Positions 1-12,739 of a DNA stretch of 64,000 bases are shown in pieces. Every line of letters begins with the position of its first letter. The first letter of the stretch is position 1. This stretch comes from Owenia fusiformis (taxonomy: Eukaryota > Annelida > Polychaeta > Sabellida > Oweniidae), in assembly GCA_903813345.2 (NCBI GenBank), contig CAIIXF020000006.1, positions 23,693,936-23,757,935 on the forward strand, given 5' to 3'. The position numbers and the translations under genes were made by a program. Below the pieces are notes generated by a model. It searched no databases. It worked only from the letters and a program-made list of their open reading frames with translations, and was not told the DNA's origin.

Positions 1-131
1 GGGTTTACGTTAATCTCTATGAGTTGAACAATATCATCTTTGATTTCTTTCTCTTTTGTCTTCGAAAGTGATTCTGTAAAACCACTTATTGAGAATATGA
101 TCCCAATGGCAAAATACAATTTGTACTGCAT
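1..131 (-). CDS. Secreted protein, first coding exon (partial, runs off window)
   Basis: On the minus strand an ATG at 131 opens a frame that stays open to position 1 (43 codons plus two bases). The N-terminus MQYKLYFAIGIIFSISGFTES has a short polar start, a hydrophobic core and a plausible cleavage site after residue 18-21, so it looks like a signal peptide. It is followed by a Lys/Glu-rich stretch (SKTKEKEIKDD). No stop is met. A TATA-like element (reverse complement of ctatataagg, about 170-181) lies some 40 bases upstream of the ATG, which fits a very short leader. No cysteine pattern or domain is visible in the short piece, so the family is unknown. Being under 60 codons it could still be a chance frame, but the signal-peptide shape and the TATA placement argue for a real exon. 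Confidence 0.45.
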   Translation of the reverse strand, partial: MQYKLYFAIGIIFSISGFTESLSKTKEKEIKDDIVQLIEINVN

Positions 132-568
132 CTTTTCCAAGCTGTTGATGTGTTGCTTCCTTTTATCCGACTATATAAGGTCTGCTACTTTTTAATGATG
201 TCCTGGCAGGTTTTTAAAAGGAGCTTATTTAGTGAATGACTTTTTATTTTTGTTTATCATTTTCACCTTGACATTCAAACGTGATGTCGTCTGTGAAAAT
301 GTAATCAATAAATCGCTAGAAAATGTTTATATTGCAGTATCTCGTGCACCCCATCACACACTGTGAATCTTAACTTTGGAGATTTTAAAACGAATATTAA
401 CTTGTTTTATTTTTCACTTTCCCATGAGTGGGACTGAAAAGATTGTAAAACAAGTTGTAATTATAATGTGAAATATATATTATAACTTAAGTATATCTGC
501 ATGACATCAGATTTATAGATTCTGGTCATATTTTTGGCTTTATTTGTTTATGCCAAACTTTCATTTAA
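132..568. other. Intergenic, no gene seen
   Basis: AT-rich sequence upstream of the minus-strand secreted-protein exon. Apart from the TATA-like motif near 172-181, I see no coding frame, RNA gene or repeat. Confidence 0.5.
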
Positions 569-1568
569 GGAATAAATAATGATAGGCCATTCAATATGGT
601 GAAATTCAGCACGAGTTGGACAGAATGTTGTACAAAGCACGAACCGAAGGTGAGTGCATTTGTACTAACATTCTGTCCAACGAGTTGGACAGAATGTTGT
701 ACAAAGCACGAACCGAAGGTGAGTGCATTTGTACTAACATTCTGTCCAACGAGTGCTGAATTTCACCATATTGAATGGCCTATCATTATTTATTCCGATT
801 CAAACATAAAAATTAGTAAAAGCCGTGTCTGTGGAACGGGCATGAAGGAACAGCTATCCCCGGACAGAGCCCCAGATGTGCAGCTGAGATGTGACGTCAC
901 TCAAAACAATGCAAACTACAGATTGAATAGAGCATGGTCGTGCATCTATGGATAATTCAAACATGACCGTGCTCTATTCGAATTTCTCAACCAATCAGAA
1001 TGCAGCATAGCCAATATAGAACGTTCTCTAATTCTCCATAGATGCACGACCATGCTCTATTCAATCTGCAATTTGCATTGTTTTGAGTGACGTCACATCT
1101 CAGCTGCACATCTGGGGCTCTGTCCGGGGATAGCTGTTCTTTTTTACTCCCTCCGTAACTACTGTAACTATTGCATACACTGTATAAAATCTAAAACGGG
1201 GAGTAAAATAGAACAGCCCAAACAAATTCTAAAATTTTTCCGGCCGACTTCAGAATCTTGACAGCATGGGTATTCTTCCTTCATGCCCGTTCCACAGACA
1301 CGGCTTTTACTAATTTTTATGTTTGAATCGGAATAAATAATGATAGGCCATTCAATATGGTGAAATTCAGCACTCGTTGGACAGAATGTTAGTACAAATG
1401 CACTCACCTTCGGTTCGTGCTTTGTACAACATTCTGTCCAACTCGTGCTGAATTTCACCATATTGAATGGCCTATCATTATTTATTCCTTAATTAGAGAA
1501 CGTTCTATATTGGCTATGCTGCATTCTGATTGGTTGAGAAATTCGAATAGAGCACGGTCATGTTTGAA
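569..1568. mobile_element. Composite of nested palindromic MITEs
   Basis: Several inverted repeats are interlocked. A palindrome beginning ggaataaataatgataggcc occupies 569-796 and contains two tandem 69-bp units (613-681 and 682-750). A second copy with only one unit lies at 1330-1488 and carries the flanking sequence (gattcaaac..., 797-850) in inverted orientation at 1266-1329. The segment 848-952 is repeated inverted at 1035-1139. The segment 956-1033 is repeated inverted, almost perfectly, at 1491-1568. The pattern is best explained by insertion of one palindromic element into another followed by rearrangement. The open frames at 596-955 (plus) and 1168-1461 (minus) are simply the element read through and share the same residues, so they are not genes. 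Confidence 0.8.
613..750. repeat. Two tandem 69-bp units inside a palindrome
   Basis: The unit starting gagttggacagaatgttgta and ending aacattctgtccaac is present twice, head to tail, and each unit has self-complementary ends (gttggacagaatgtt / aacattctgtccaac). The related copy at 1330-1488 has one unit. Confidence 0.85.
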
Positions 1569-3229
1569 TAATTTATAATTAATATTATGTAATCACTTTA
1601 CAATTATGTAACATTACGTAATCGAATTGTGATTATGCACTTAATGTGTAAACAGACTTTGCCAACGAATCTTGATAATGTAATGCAACCAGCAAGCAGC
1701 GAGAACAAAGAAACAAAGGATCATAAATAGTCCACTTATTGTAAATAAGGGAGTTTATGTCTTTGTGTATCCATTCTTCAACTTCATCATTTTGAATACT
1801 TCATTGGTAGGGATGGAATTTATTTATTGAAGACGCGGTCTTAAGAAAAATATTGCCGGTCTGCTGACGTCGCTGTTATAGTCACAAATCTTAAATACAC
1901 CCTTGCCCTATGAAACGTAACTTAAAAGTATAGTTTCCATATTGCTTTTGAAATCTTGTGAGATTTTAAGATATGTGCATATTAGACCTCTCTGAATGAC
2001 TTACATTACCTTCTTTTAAATGGCATATTTGAATTCAGTGAAATGTTTTGTCCTATAATAGCTTTGATTTACACAGTTATGTAATTTGAATAACTTTCTA
2101 TGACAATTTAAAAAAAACTTGGGCCAAATCTCCATAGAATGCAATGCTAAAATTCTTTAAAAGCTTGAATTATTTGTATGTCAATCAACGTTTGCATATT
2201 TAATCACAACATGTACATTAAAACAGGGTCATCATGTGGTATATCATTCAAGTTTTATACAGATTCAACTAACACACTTTGATGAAATTAAGCCACTTTT
2301 CCAAGATTTTAGCATAAGTGAATGGAACTCTAGCCCAAATTAAAAGATGATGAATAAAAGATGAATAAAAGATGGCAGCACTAGATTTCATTGATTTTCT
2401 GCTATTTAGAAACTATCCAATTTCAGAAGTCATATTGGTTATTTGAGGGTGGAGGACACGTAGGATGGAGTACACTGTTTTTTTCGAAAACTCATAAAAC
2501 ATAAAAACACATTCTTAGTACTTAAATTAAGTCATTCATGATATTCATAGTATGACAAATTGCAGGAGAATTTTCTAGCTTTTCTATTGTCCTTTCGTTT
2601 TTAATATGGTACCAATGGTTTTACATTTAGCAAAATTTGAAGAAAAGAACATGACACGCCGCACGATTTACATTAATACTAATCATAATTGTCGGGAACT
2701 TTATATTTTCTAAGCATGTTCTAAAAGGCGTCACTTATACATACTTGTTTACCTCTATTAAAACACATTTTGACATATCTGTTCATAAAAGAATTAATTT
2801 TATTTTTCACTCTTCACCAAGGGTAATTAAGATGCCCCATCTCTCCCCTACTGCACTCAAATTGAAAATTGTCTATGCAATAATGAATTCAAGGATACCA
2901 TTTAAAACCATTTTCAAAACACATTCAACACACATATTTTAAAGCAATGATAACGACCTGGTCTCTTCTTCTTGAATAATATATCCAAAATCAGCAATTG
3001 GAAATCAACCCTTCAACATTTCCGTGTCTATATGACAGATTTTTATGATGTCTTTACTTTCAATTAACAAAATAATATGGAATATGAATTTGAGGTTTTC
3101 TTTGATACTTATCAAGTATATCATATAATATATCATAATATTGCAGACAAAATCTGAAAACTTGTCCATTTTACCTGCAATCCCCCTGCATAAACATATA
3201 ATATAGGATTTCATTAGTACTGATCCCCA
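1569..3229. other. AT-rich intergenic stretch
   Basis: No coding frame with recognisable sequence, no RNA gene and no clear repeat was found. The short open frame near 2745-2942 has low-complexity AT-driven composition. Confidence 0.4.
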
Positions 3230-3232
3230 TTA

Positions 3233-3899
3233 TGGCCTAGTCACATAGCCCAGCCGATGAGGTTACGATGAGCCAGCGATGCAATTTTCACCGAACTCGG
3301 CCGGACACCGACCGGACATCCGTGGCGTTTGTTGCTTAAAACCGCATCGGTGGTAGCTCGGTGAAATTTTAACTTCGGAGTTAAATTTCACCGGGCTCTC
3401 ACCGAGCTCCCTCATCATGTCATCGCAGCCCCATCGTAACCACATCGGAAAACACGTCGGCCGGAGTATCGGCCGGTGTCCCGTGCATCTGAGACAACCA
3501 GAGGACGAGGTTTTTTAACGGACAGCGGCCGAGCTCCGACCGAGCTCCGGCCGATGTGGGACAGAGCATCGGCCGGTCACTGTTCAAAGCCCGTTAACAA
3601 CCCGGCCGGCGATCGCACGGTGTCCTGTTACCTGCTCGGGTACCGGCCGTATTCCTTCCGATGTCCGGCCGACCTCCGGCCGGTAGTTGCTGCCACATCG
3701 GCAGAAAAAAACTACCATTTTGAGACAGACTCCGTACAGTCACCGGCCGGTGTTCGGTCGGTCGCCTGAAGATGTCCGGACGGAGTCCGTTCACGTCACC
3801 GAGCTCTGCTTCCGATGAGGAGAGCTCGGTGGCACCAAAAAAATCCACCGAGCTCTACATACCGATGCCGGACATCGGCCGGGCTATGTGACTAGGCCA
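3233..3899. mobile_element. GC-rich PIF/Harbinger-like MITE with TTA target duplication
   Basis: The ends are 28-bp inverted repeats with one mismatch, beginning TGGCCTAGTCACATAGCCC (3233) and ending with its complement at 3899. They are flanked directly by TTA at 3230-3232 and 3900-3902. A 3-bp TWA duplication is typical of the PIF/Harbinger superfamily. The ~667-bp interior is strikingly GC- and CpG-rich (many ggccgg, gagctcggtg and accgg words) against an AT-rich background. No transposase is encoded; the open frames on both strands are by-products of GC content. Confidence 0.7.
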
Positions 3900-3902
3900 T
3901 TA

Positions 3903-6428
3903 GGCTCAAACGGACATCCGATATACAATTTTCAATAACAGAAAATATAGCAATAAAGTAAAGAAAATAGGATTACATTCTTCAAATGACATATAAAATG
4001 TTACTTTGATATAAGAATCCTGTCTCTACCAATCATTAGATACTTTATCATGTCAGCAGATTCTTTTAATATGATCCCCTCACTCGTCAATAGAAAAATA
4101 GTCTTTTGGTGGTCATTTATTTACACATTTACACATGCATATACACAAGAAGCCAAAATTTCGGAAATCTTGAAATATTACAAGGCATTTACCGATTTTT
4201 CAAGCTTAATAATACCCACAGAAAATAGTCTTTAAACCAAAGTCTGTGTCTATAAATGGTCTTGATTGACATTTTTGTTATATTGTAAGATTGGGGTAAG
4301 AGGTCGATCTACGATACCATATGATAGCATGTTGACTGATAGCTAATCCAAGAACCCTTGGGACATGCTAGTACATATTAAAGTTAGTGTCTGAATGCAG
4401 CTTCATAGTGGCAATAAACAGACCGATAGGGTTATATCGTCCCGAATCACAATCACATAATAATATTGGAATTTGAAATATGTTTTTTGGTTTTTCTATT
4501 CACTTTTTTTATTTCAGAGAAGAATTATAAAGCATGTGTTGAAATGTGTTTTTATTAATACAAAGAGTGACATCACCAAATATATTATACGTATACGTCC
4601 TTCTAGACGAAAACGTGATCCGAAAATATCAAAGGCTTGTTATAAAACATTTTCACTTGTTCGACTTGACAGATTTCACCTTCTTGGATAAGACATTTTG
4701 AAGGTTTAACACATTAATCTCAGTTCCCCATAAAAGGCATGAAATCGTTCAATTAAGTGATGCATATGCGATGTCGCTAAATATGTTTTATTAGGATCGT
4801 TCACATACAACTTGACATCAATAAACGTGATTTTTTGCAAAACACCTAGTTACCACGTGCACTGTCATCGCATACGTTTGCTAAGAGGGCCATCTAGGTA
4901 TAACTGTGTTCCAAGATAGGAACTTGGGACTAAAATGTGACACGTGACTCGGATAATAACTTTGATTGGTTTACATTAAGACAGAAACTATACTTGAAAA
5001 TAATGCAACGTTATATCCCCATGGCCAATGCATGGTCAATGCTAGTACTATGAACATATCAAATCATTGAACTTTTTCAAGAACATGAACGTCGAGACGA
5101 AAATGTTTCACCATTTCATTGATTTGTTTTGAATGAGATAAAATATGAAATAGTACGGTACGGTGATTTGACACGCAAACAGCACATGGGATCCAAAGTG
5201 TTTAGACTTAAGATTATATTCGAATTCATTTATACCATGCTGAAAATCATTGATCTAATGATTACTATAAAAGTAACGGCATGGTTGACCAATGGTCAAT
5301 ATCATAAAGATCTGTCATTCGCAACATGTGGTTAGTGGATTGGCGGACGAGGCACCTTTCTTGTATTGCGATCATCCTTTGCTATTAGATTGACTTGAAG
5401 TTCATTAATAAATACATGTACCTTGAATTTTCAAAATTTACCCAAAACATGTTACCATGGTAACGGGTTATAGTTTAAGATTGAACACGTAACACTTCAA
5501 GGATTTGTATATAATCATGCCACTGGTGTATCATCTCAGAAATTGAAGTTTTAATTTTTCTTATTTTATGCAACCAGGTGTGGTGAATTTTATTTTTATT
5601 CCTTTTTTATTCATTGAAAAAAACATTTGAAAGCAGTTACATTAACATATACAATATACATAATATCATAGGAGTCACCAATTTTCGTAAAATATATTAA
5701 TAAACCGTATGAATATTTCACAGCATCTAGAACAATATGATATAAGTGATTAAGATAAGTGTGATATTCTCGTTTTCATGCAATAAATGTAACTATAATA
5801 GGGCTCATATGATTTGTGCGTATGTCACGTGCTCTCCGACGACGCTGTGTATAAATAAATTCATTTTAGCTGTAGGTACTTTGCTATTTATATAAAGAAC
5901 TTGTGAATAGCTTGTTATCTTATATATTGTCTTAGGTTTACCCTTTGCAACCTGGGTTAATTTAATATCAGTGAAATGTGGGAGATGATGTTATCTATAT
6001 TATAACTATATTAGGTATTAATGTTATCACTCTCTTGTATCACTCTCACATTTATCTCTTACTTACCGTTATCAATTGCTGACATAGGTACAGTACATTT
6101 GGGGGGGAGGGTGGTTCGATAACTTAAATAAATCCAATATAGACCGCTATTAATATTATTGTTGAGCCTATTTAAAATTTAAGTCGCGGCATTACCAACA
6201 AGTACTTGAAAATAAGAAATACTTCACCAGTTTTTTAAAAAGCAATTGTTATATTTTATTGATATTGAATCTTGACTGAGGGTGAAGGATATAAGACACC
6301 ATTTCTTTCTTAGAATACTGTTTGGGGCATTTGGGATTTGTTTTACATAGATTGGTAACACTGTTCGTATTGTTAGGGCCTTGCCCTAATATTGTGAATG
6401 CTTCGGATAGAAACTAACATATGCACTG
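3903..6428. other. Intergenic, no gene seen
   Basis: AT-rich sequence with scattered short frames that show no recognisable protein and no splice-framed exon. No RNA gene was recognised. Confidence 0.4.
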
Positions 6429-6437
6429 GGCAGGGTG

Positions 6438-6716
6438 TAGTTCAACAAGTTAAACCTAGTCTGGGCCTTATTTCTTATCTGACATTTCTTGTGGCCCGCC
6501 CTAGGTTTAACATCCGTGCCTATTCGGCCCTTGATGCAAAGTTTTTTAATGATAACCTATGGCAGCGCATAGTATTCTATGCGCGTTTTACTAATAACTG
6601 ATTGTGAGAATTTGCAGCCAATGAAAGCATAGCACGGAAGTTAAACCCAACCACGGCAACAAGAACACTCAGATTATAAATGAAAGCCGTTGAATTGGGT
6701 TTAACTTGTTGAACTA
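6438..6716. mobile_element. 279-bp MITE with 9-bp target duplication
   Basis: Terminal inverted repeats TAGTTCAACAAGTTAAACC (6438) and its complement ending at 6716 are bounded by an exact direct repeat ggcagggtg at 6429-6437 and 6717-6725. The 9-bp duplication suggests a Mutator-like or other 8-10-bp-duplicating superfamily. There is no coding content; the frame at 6398-6601 runs through it by chance. Confidence 0.8.
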
Positions 6717-6725
6717 GGCAGGGTG

Positions 6726-9526
6726 TAGGGTCCTTTCGGTTAATATTTTTTGAAATTCTTGAAACATTTGGTCTGAGTTATTAGATTTACACTGAAAACG
6801 TGATAAATGTTAATTGAATATCTTTGTAAAATTCAATTTGAATTAACTCATATTAAATATGAAAAATGAAGGCTTGGGTGAACTTATATAGGAGTCATAC
6901 GTCAGAATGTTTACAACACTCCCAGTTTGAAGAAAATGGGAAATGGCTGATTTACATTCGCTAAATTATATGTTTGATAATATGGTTAATATACAGTATA
7001 TAGATATAGTATAACATTTTTTAATTTCTATTCCCTTTACGAAAAGGAAAATGGCCACTGGCTACATCGGGAAAAGGGATAGGGGGTTTTAAGATTTACA
7101 CAACTGCGACTGTTCACTTGAAACTAGTTTTCAAGTTTCATTGGAACAAAACCGATCACATTTTCTATGACAAATACGAATCATTTGAGACTTGCCGGAA
7201 CAGGTGTTTAAGCCATTTCTTTGAGTACTGTCCATTTCAATACACATATTTCGTTCCTTCCGTTATGATGCAAATATCTACCGCAATATCAGTCGCCAAA
7301 TTGCATTCTTTATTGATATTTAAAAGAAGGCATTATGACAGCTGATACAGAAGCAGAAATTCCTTTTTTTGTGAACAAAAGCTGCGAGAACTCCATATTT
7401 GGTAATTTTTTGTTTAATTCACAAGTCTGTAATGAAAAGTTGTATTTAAAATATCTGTTTAAGACAGGATTTGTACTTGACTATGACTGTGTAAAACTTC
7501 AGCCAAACTAGGTCACCAAATTAATGTTTGAGAACTTGGAGAATGGTTGCTTCAATTTTACACCAACGTTGAACAACCTGTCATTTCCACGGCCGCTTGT
7601 TCTCTGGATATTGTCGCATTTGCTTTTTGTCATCCTTCTAGAATGAGAAATAGAGATACAGAGATACAACCACCTCCACCTCTGGAAATAGAAAGAAAAT
7701 CAACATTTATTTGTCAGTTTGCGTATACCGCCTTTGGTCTTGCGTTGCGGGGTTGTTCATCGCTGTCCACGCCCCCGGCAATCCGTCGCTTTTCCAAAGT
7801 TCACAAGCATCATAACTTGCCATGCAAGATACATTTCAATTTGGAAACGCTGCGAGTCAGGTCCATCGATCTTTAAATTTTCCTCGTTGACTTCTTTGTT
7901 AATTACATTAACACCAAGTTTATTGAATTGTTGGTTCCGACTGATTGTGTCTAGGCTTCTGGCGGCTCCGAGCCACGAGGGCGGAATGACGCTTACCACA
8001 TCGTTCCGAACAATTTGCAATATATAAGATTAACTAATTGTCCAAAGGTCACAAATAATCAAGACAAACTTTCATACTTAAACAACGATAAGATATCATG
8101 TATTTGCTATTAAGATGTTAGTTGGGGAGCCTGATATGTAATAACACGTGACAGACCTGATAAGGATATATCTAAGTAAAAGTTAACGTCTTGAATTTGT
8201 GTGACATATTAATACTGAATTAGTCTTCCTACAAGCCCTTGTGACCCCCCCCCCACCTCCCCCACTACAACACGCTTCTGTGTGAGAAGGTGTTTATTCA
8301 AGTAGAGGGGGGTCACAGAGGCGTGTAGCTAGACAAATCCAGTATTACTATTAATACTGAAATTACCGTTTCTGTACTGATGAAGAATATATGTTTTTTG
8401 TGGAGGCCATGCATGGTCAATTTTGATTAAAATTAGAGTATGACTCATTAGGCCTACATATCGAACAGCATTTTTCTTGACTGGTCCCCAGGGTTTACAA
8501 CCTCTTTACATGACAATGTCAAAGAAAATTGTTACACTAATGTAAATGATTAAAGTAATTGCCCCTTCCCACTCAGAGGTGAAATTCCCCGAAACATTTT
8601 GGAGAGATCGACATCATTTGAAATCTATGTCGAAGTTGATACCTGAGGACAGACGAAATGTAATGTATATGTTCTCATACAGGTAACAAATGTTCAAATG
8701 ATGTGATAACTGACAAGTGAGATGTTGTAAAAATGTAGAAAATGTGACTGGGCTATTTTAAGCTATTCTTATATGAAATTGCTTTTAACATTTCAACAAA
8801 AAAAGAAATCGTTCAAAATATACATTTTGTAGATGGGCCTTGCTTTGCCCCATATTATACAATATTGCATAATATTGTTTTGTGTTTGACTATATACATG
8901 TATTTTATAATCCATATGTGTACCTAGGCTTCACATTATTACATGTTGTTCTTTCTATAATGGGTGTTTAATGGGTATAAAATGTGTTTTTCTTGCTTCT
9001 TTTATCTCCCCCAGTTCCTTTGCAATTTCCACTGTACTATGTTACATTGTTTTATCTCTAGAAATATGGTCACTGTATTGTGGTGACTGCGATATCAAAA
9101 CCTAAAATGTGTCTTGATGTTCAAAATGGTTGTAGTTTTTTGCGACTGATTCCCCAGCTTCATACTTATGTGAGATTGCAAAATCATCTTCGGATAAATA
9201 CGATGTCGTTAACTTTTTGTGATTTTTTTAATCATCTCAGACTTGGTGCCAGCTGTATACCGATTGGTACCATACTTTTACATTTTGAATTTTCAGAAAA
9301 ATTAAGTTTCAGTGGTTTGAAACTTGTTTTAATTAATTTGGTATTTGTGCCGATCATTGTATGTGCAATAATTAATTCTTAGTGAGTTACAGATCAAGGG
9401 TAGACCAAAACCAAAACCAAGATTTAATACGTATAATTCATGCTGCATGTATACATGTAAAGAAAATGGATTTCCTCATATTAGAACTGTACCGTATTGT
9501 TTGAAATTGAAATACCTTTGACTTAT
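6726..9526. other. Intergenic, no gene assigned
   Basis: Mostly AT-rich. A block at about 7,550-8,020 has higher GC and is open in several frames on both strands, but no frame gave a protein I recognise (see rejected items). A C-run with a G-rich partner at 8,247-8,312 is a local low-complexity hairpin. Confidence 0.35.
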
Positions 9527-9736
9527 ACAGAGTGGCCCAAAATTAGATTCGGTCAAACATTTCCGTGCATGTTAATAAACCACATATGTTGGATGAGCTT
9601 CAATCAAAAGATATTGCTGGCAAATGCGTATTTTTCCTTGAAAAAGGCCAAGTGACCCTTATCTCATAATTTTACATTGTTTAATCCATTTTATGTGAAA
9701 TGTAAATTTTGCTTTATTATTATAGCTCACTCTGTA
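9527..9736. mobile_element. Possible mariner-type MITE remnant
   Basis: The sequence CAGAGTGGCCC after a TA (9526-9527) and the complementary CACTCTG before a TA (9735-9736) resemble the short conserved tips of mariner-derived elements. Only about 8-10 bases are inverted, so the call is weak. Confidence 0.3.
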
Positions 9737-10955
9737 TTTTTATATTTTCTATAATTGATGTGAACAAACTATTCAAATTCGTCCCTATAGTATTGACACA
9801 TAGATAAACATAACTCTCACTATCTTTGTATATTGGATTTTTGTCCATAGTCTAACGATATCTGAGAGACAATATGTACTGTTAAAGATAAAACGCTGAT
9901 CCTTACTCAAATTACTTATGCTAGCTATACTATGATATGGAAGGTCTAGATGGAATATTTTATATATCAAATGTACACCATTCTGGACCAGGTACGAGGC
10001 AATAATAATAAACCACATATGTTAGAAGTATTTCACATTTTTGTTTGTTTATTGACAAGGAATTGCTCACATAGTTTTCTTTGCTGTTCAAAAATTCAGA
10101 AAGGAAAATTGGCCTAAATAAGGAAACATGAATTGCACAAAGTCATGCATTCCTTCCGTGGATCCCATAAGACTGCACGATTATGTTAGACTTCGGATGG
10201 TCTGTTATCCATGAATTTTGACCCCTTTGACGAATATGTAAACGTACCATCAAACACAGCCTACCACAATGCCAAATACATTGGATTTGCGAGTCTCTTG
10301 AGGTCTAGGTCATCACCATCGATCCCCATAGGGACTAGGCAAACAGAAACATTAGTGGTGTATTCGGCTGTAGCTTTATAGACCGACCACAACAACATCT
10401 TTCTGTCGATTGTTTGCCTTTACCATTTCTTGAATTTGGAATTATTTCCCTAATTCTGAAACTCATATATTCACAATTTAGTCATTGATTTGGTTTCATT
10501 GTCGATTTAAAACTTATATGTCTATGGTTTCATTAGAATATAATGGTGGATATTTTGCGAAAATACTTGCTTCATTTTTTGTTATAGCCTACATAGGTTC
10601 GCTGTTTTGAAAAGAAACTTTGAAAAGTAAAACTAATCATTTATGATATTAAGATTACTGAAAACTGAACAATTTAAATAACAAACCAGGCTACACATCA
10701 ACCACGCCATCTTTACGTGGAAAAATTGTCGTTGATTTCGATTATTTCAATACATTAAATTGTTTTTTATTATATTTTTGCCATGTGTTTTGATTTAATG
10801 TCAGCAGATATTTCTCTACTCAGAATGCATCGATATATACTGTAAGCTTAACACAATTAATACCATTGCCTCTACGCTAAACAACATGAAGTCATATCTT
10901 GCCAGTACATAACTACAACTAATATATAAAATCCTGGTAGAAATTAACATGGTTA
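9737..10955. other. Intergenic, no gene seen
   Basis: AT-rich. An 18-bp direct repeat (taataaaccacatatgtt) occurs at 9573-9590 and 10006-10023; its meaning is unknown. Confidence 0.4.
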
Positions 10956-10960
10956 GGTTA

Positions 10961-11289
10961 CACTGGCGGATATGGGGGGGGGCCCAGGGGCCCGGGCCCC
11001 CCCCCCTTGGGTGGGCCCAGAAAAAAAAAATTGTGCCCAAAAAAAATTTTGAGCCACAAAAGGCTTTAAGGCCCCAAAAAGTAGGCCTTTTTGGTCATAA
11101 ATTGGCCTTGTAAGGCCTTATTTGTTAATTTTAGGCCAAATTTTGAAGAAAATGGGCCTCAAAATTTCAAAATTTGGGCCCACTTTTGGGTTTTTGGGGC
11201 CCAAAATTTTTTTCCGCGCAAGCGCGGAAGTTTTTTTCTCAGACCACAAGTTTGGGCCCCCCCCTTGTTGGTTCCCAGATCCGCCCCTG
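10961..11289 (-). mobile_element. GGCC/AAATTT-rich MITE, copy 1, 5-bp target duplication
   Basis: The element begins CACTGGCGGATA and ends AGATCCGCCCCTG, flanked by the direct repeat GGTTA (10956-10960 and 11290-11294). The interior alternates gggccc or ggcctt blocks with aaaatttt blocks. It is an inverted relative of the element at 13775-14047: the right end here (ttggttcccagatccgccc) matches the complement of the left end there. The open frames at 11091-11380 are read-through of the repeat. Confidence 0.75.
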
Positions 11290-11294
11290 GGTTA

Positions 11295-12735
11295 TCATTG
11301 AAGGCCACTTATATAGTCACGCGGGATGTATTTTTGACAAATCATCCTACATACTTACAGCCATTACAGATTTAGGTTAATGAATGTGAAGTAATTGGAT
11401 GGGAATAAAGACTAATAGACACATTTACATCTCCATGGAGTAATTAACAATTTAAGTTTTGGTGTTATTTCAATAGTACAGGGTAACTCAAAAACTCAAC
11501 CCTCTAATTTAAGAATTATTTCGTGAACATTTTATTAATGCTATATATTACAATACCCCACTCTTGAAATAACGTTTGTAAATAGTGGAGCATAACTTTG
11601 CATATTACGGTTTCGGTGATTCTGGGGGACTTTTTATTTAAACAAGTGATTCTGAGGGATTTTTGCTCGAAAAGTGAATTTACATTTAGATACATGTAGA
11701 TACAATATACTTTAATAACTAATAAAATGTGCATTCTTAATTAAACCAATGATACAGAAATGTTAGAAACATGATAAATCAACCTAGATAAGCCAAAAAC
11801 ATTTTTATTGTGAAAGGTTAGCATATTAGAAAACAATTATAGTTTGAAACATGAGTATGATACCTTCATTGAAGCGTAGGCTATGCCAATGACATCACAC
11901 TCAAATTGTTATAAAAACTGCGTTAGAAATGTTATGCTTCAAATAATATGATCTTTTACTTGAAATTGATCTTTTAGGAGAAAATTATGTGTTGACAAAA
12001 GTACATATTGGATTTTGTATTTGAGGATTGAAAACATATTCTTATCACCTTGCCGGGCCACTTTAAGGGGTTTTGTACTATTGTTTGCAAAATCTCAAAA
12101 ATAATTTGAAATTAAAAGACCAACTACTATTTTCAAGATCACCCAGCATTTCGAGTGGTACGAAAGGCCTTTATCTGCGACCGTTAACCATTTTTGTTCT
12201 CTATCATTTTCTCACATTTCGGCTGAAGTTGGCACTTGTTAACTTTATTATACGAATAGCCGCGTTTTATATTCCCCTAGGACTGTGTCTAGAATCGGAA
12301 ATAAAAAATCGTGATTGACCTAACGCATCCTTAGATATACTCCCAATGTGATGTTTAATTAAATAAGTGCCATGAGACTTGCTGCAGCAGGCTTTTACAC
12401 TTAAAATACAATGAGAATACCCTTGACAAATTTGATGGTAATTCTATGTTTTTCCTGGCCTTAGTCATTACTAATAATCCATCTATCTGCGTCTCTTCAA
12501 TGCTAAAAAATGGACAATATCTTTTAATTATAAAGTGAACCACAATTGCAATAGAAATATATGATTCAGATATATGAAACAGATTTTACAATCTAAAAAT
12601 GGAGACATTTATGAAAGGGATATCCAATATATCTATCTCTCCGGGGTCCACATATCATAACTCTCAATCTCTCAAAGTCATTATGTATGCCCTTCTGAAA
12701 CTTTTGCTGCCATCCATGGATGAATAAACACAAGG
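11295..12735. other. Intergenic, no gene seen
   Basis: AT-rich. A mariner-like tip (tacagggtaactcaaaaactc) at about 11,478 has no visible partner. No coding frame is supported. Confidence 0.35.
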
Positions 12736-12739
12736 AGCA

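Noticed and set aside
3476-3848. Open frames on both strands in the GC-rich block
   Set aside because: They arise because GC-rich sequence has few stops; the block is a MITE-like element and the frames have low-complexity composition.
7757-8020. 87-codon minus-strand frame in a higher-GC block, also open on the plus strand
   Set aside because: The text looks protein-like in places (DSQRFQIEMYLAWQ), but no family, start context or splice junction could be supported. It may be an exon of an unknown gene; transcripts would decide.
11091-11380. Overlapping open frames rich in GPKFF/FWGP
   Set aside because: They are translation of the gggccc/aaaattt repeat, which is an identified MITE.
12073-12318. 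81-codon plus-strand frame with hydrophobic segment
   Set aside because: AT-driven composition, no homology and no splice context.
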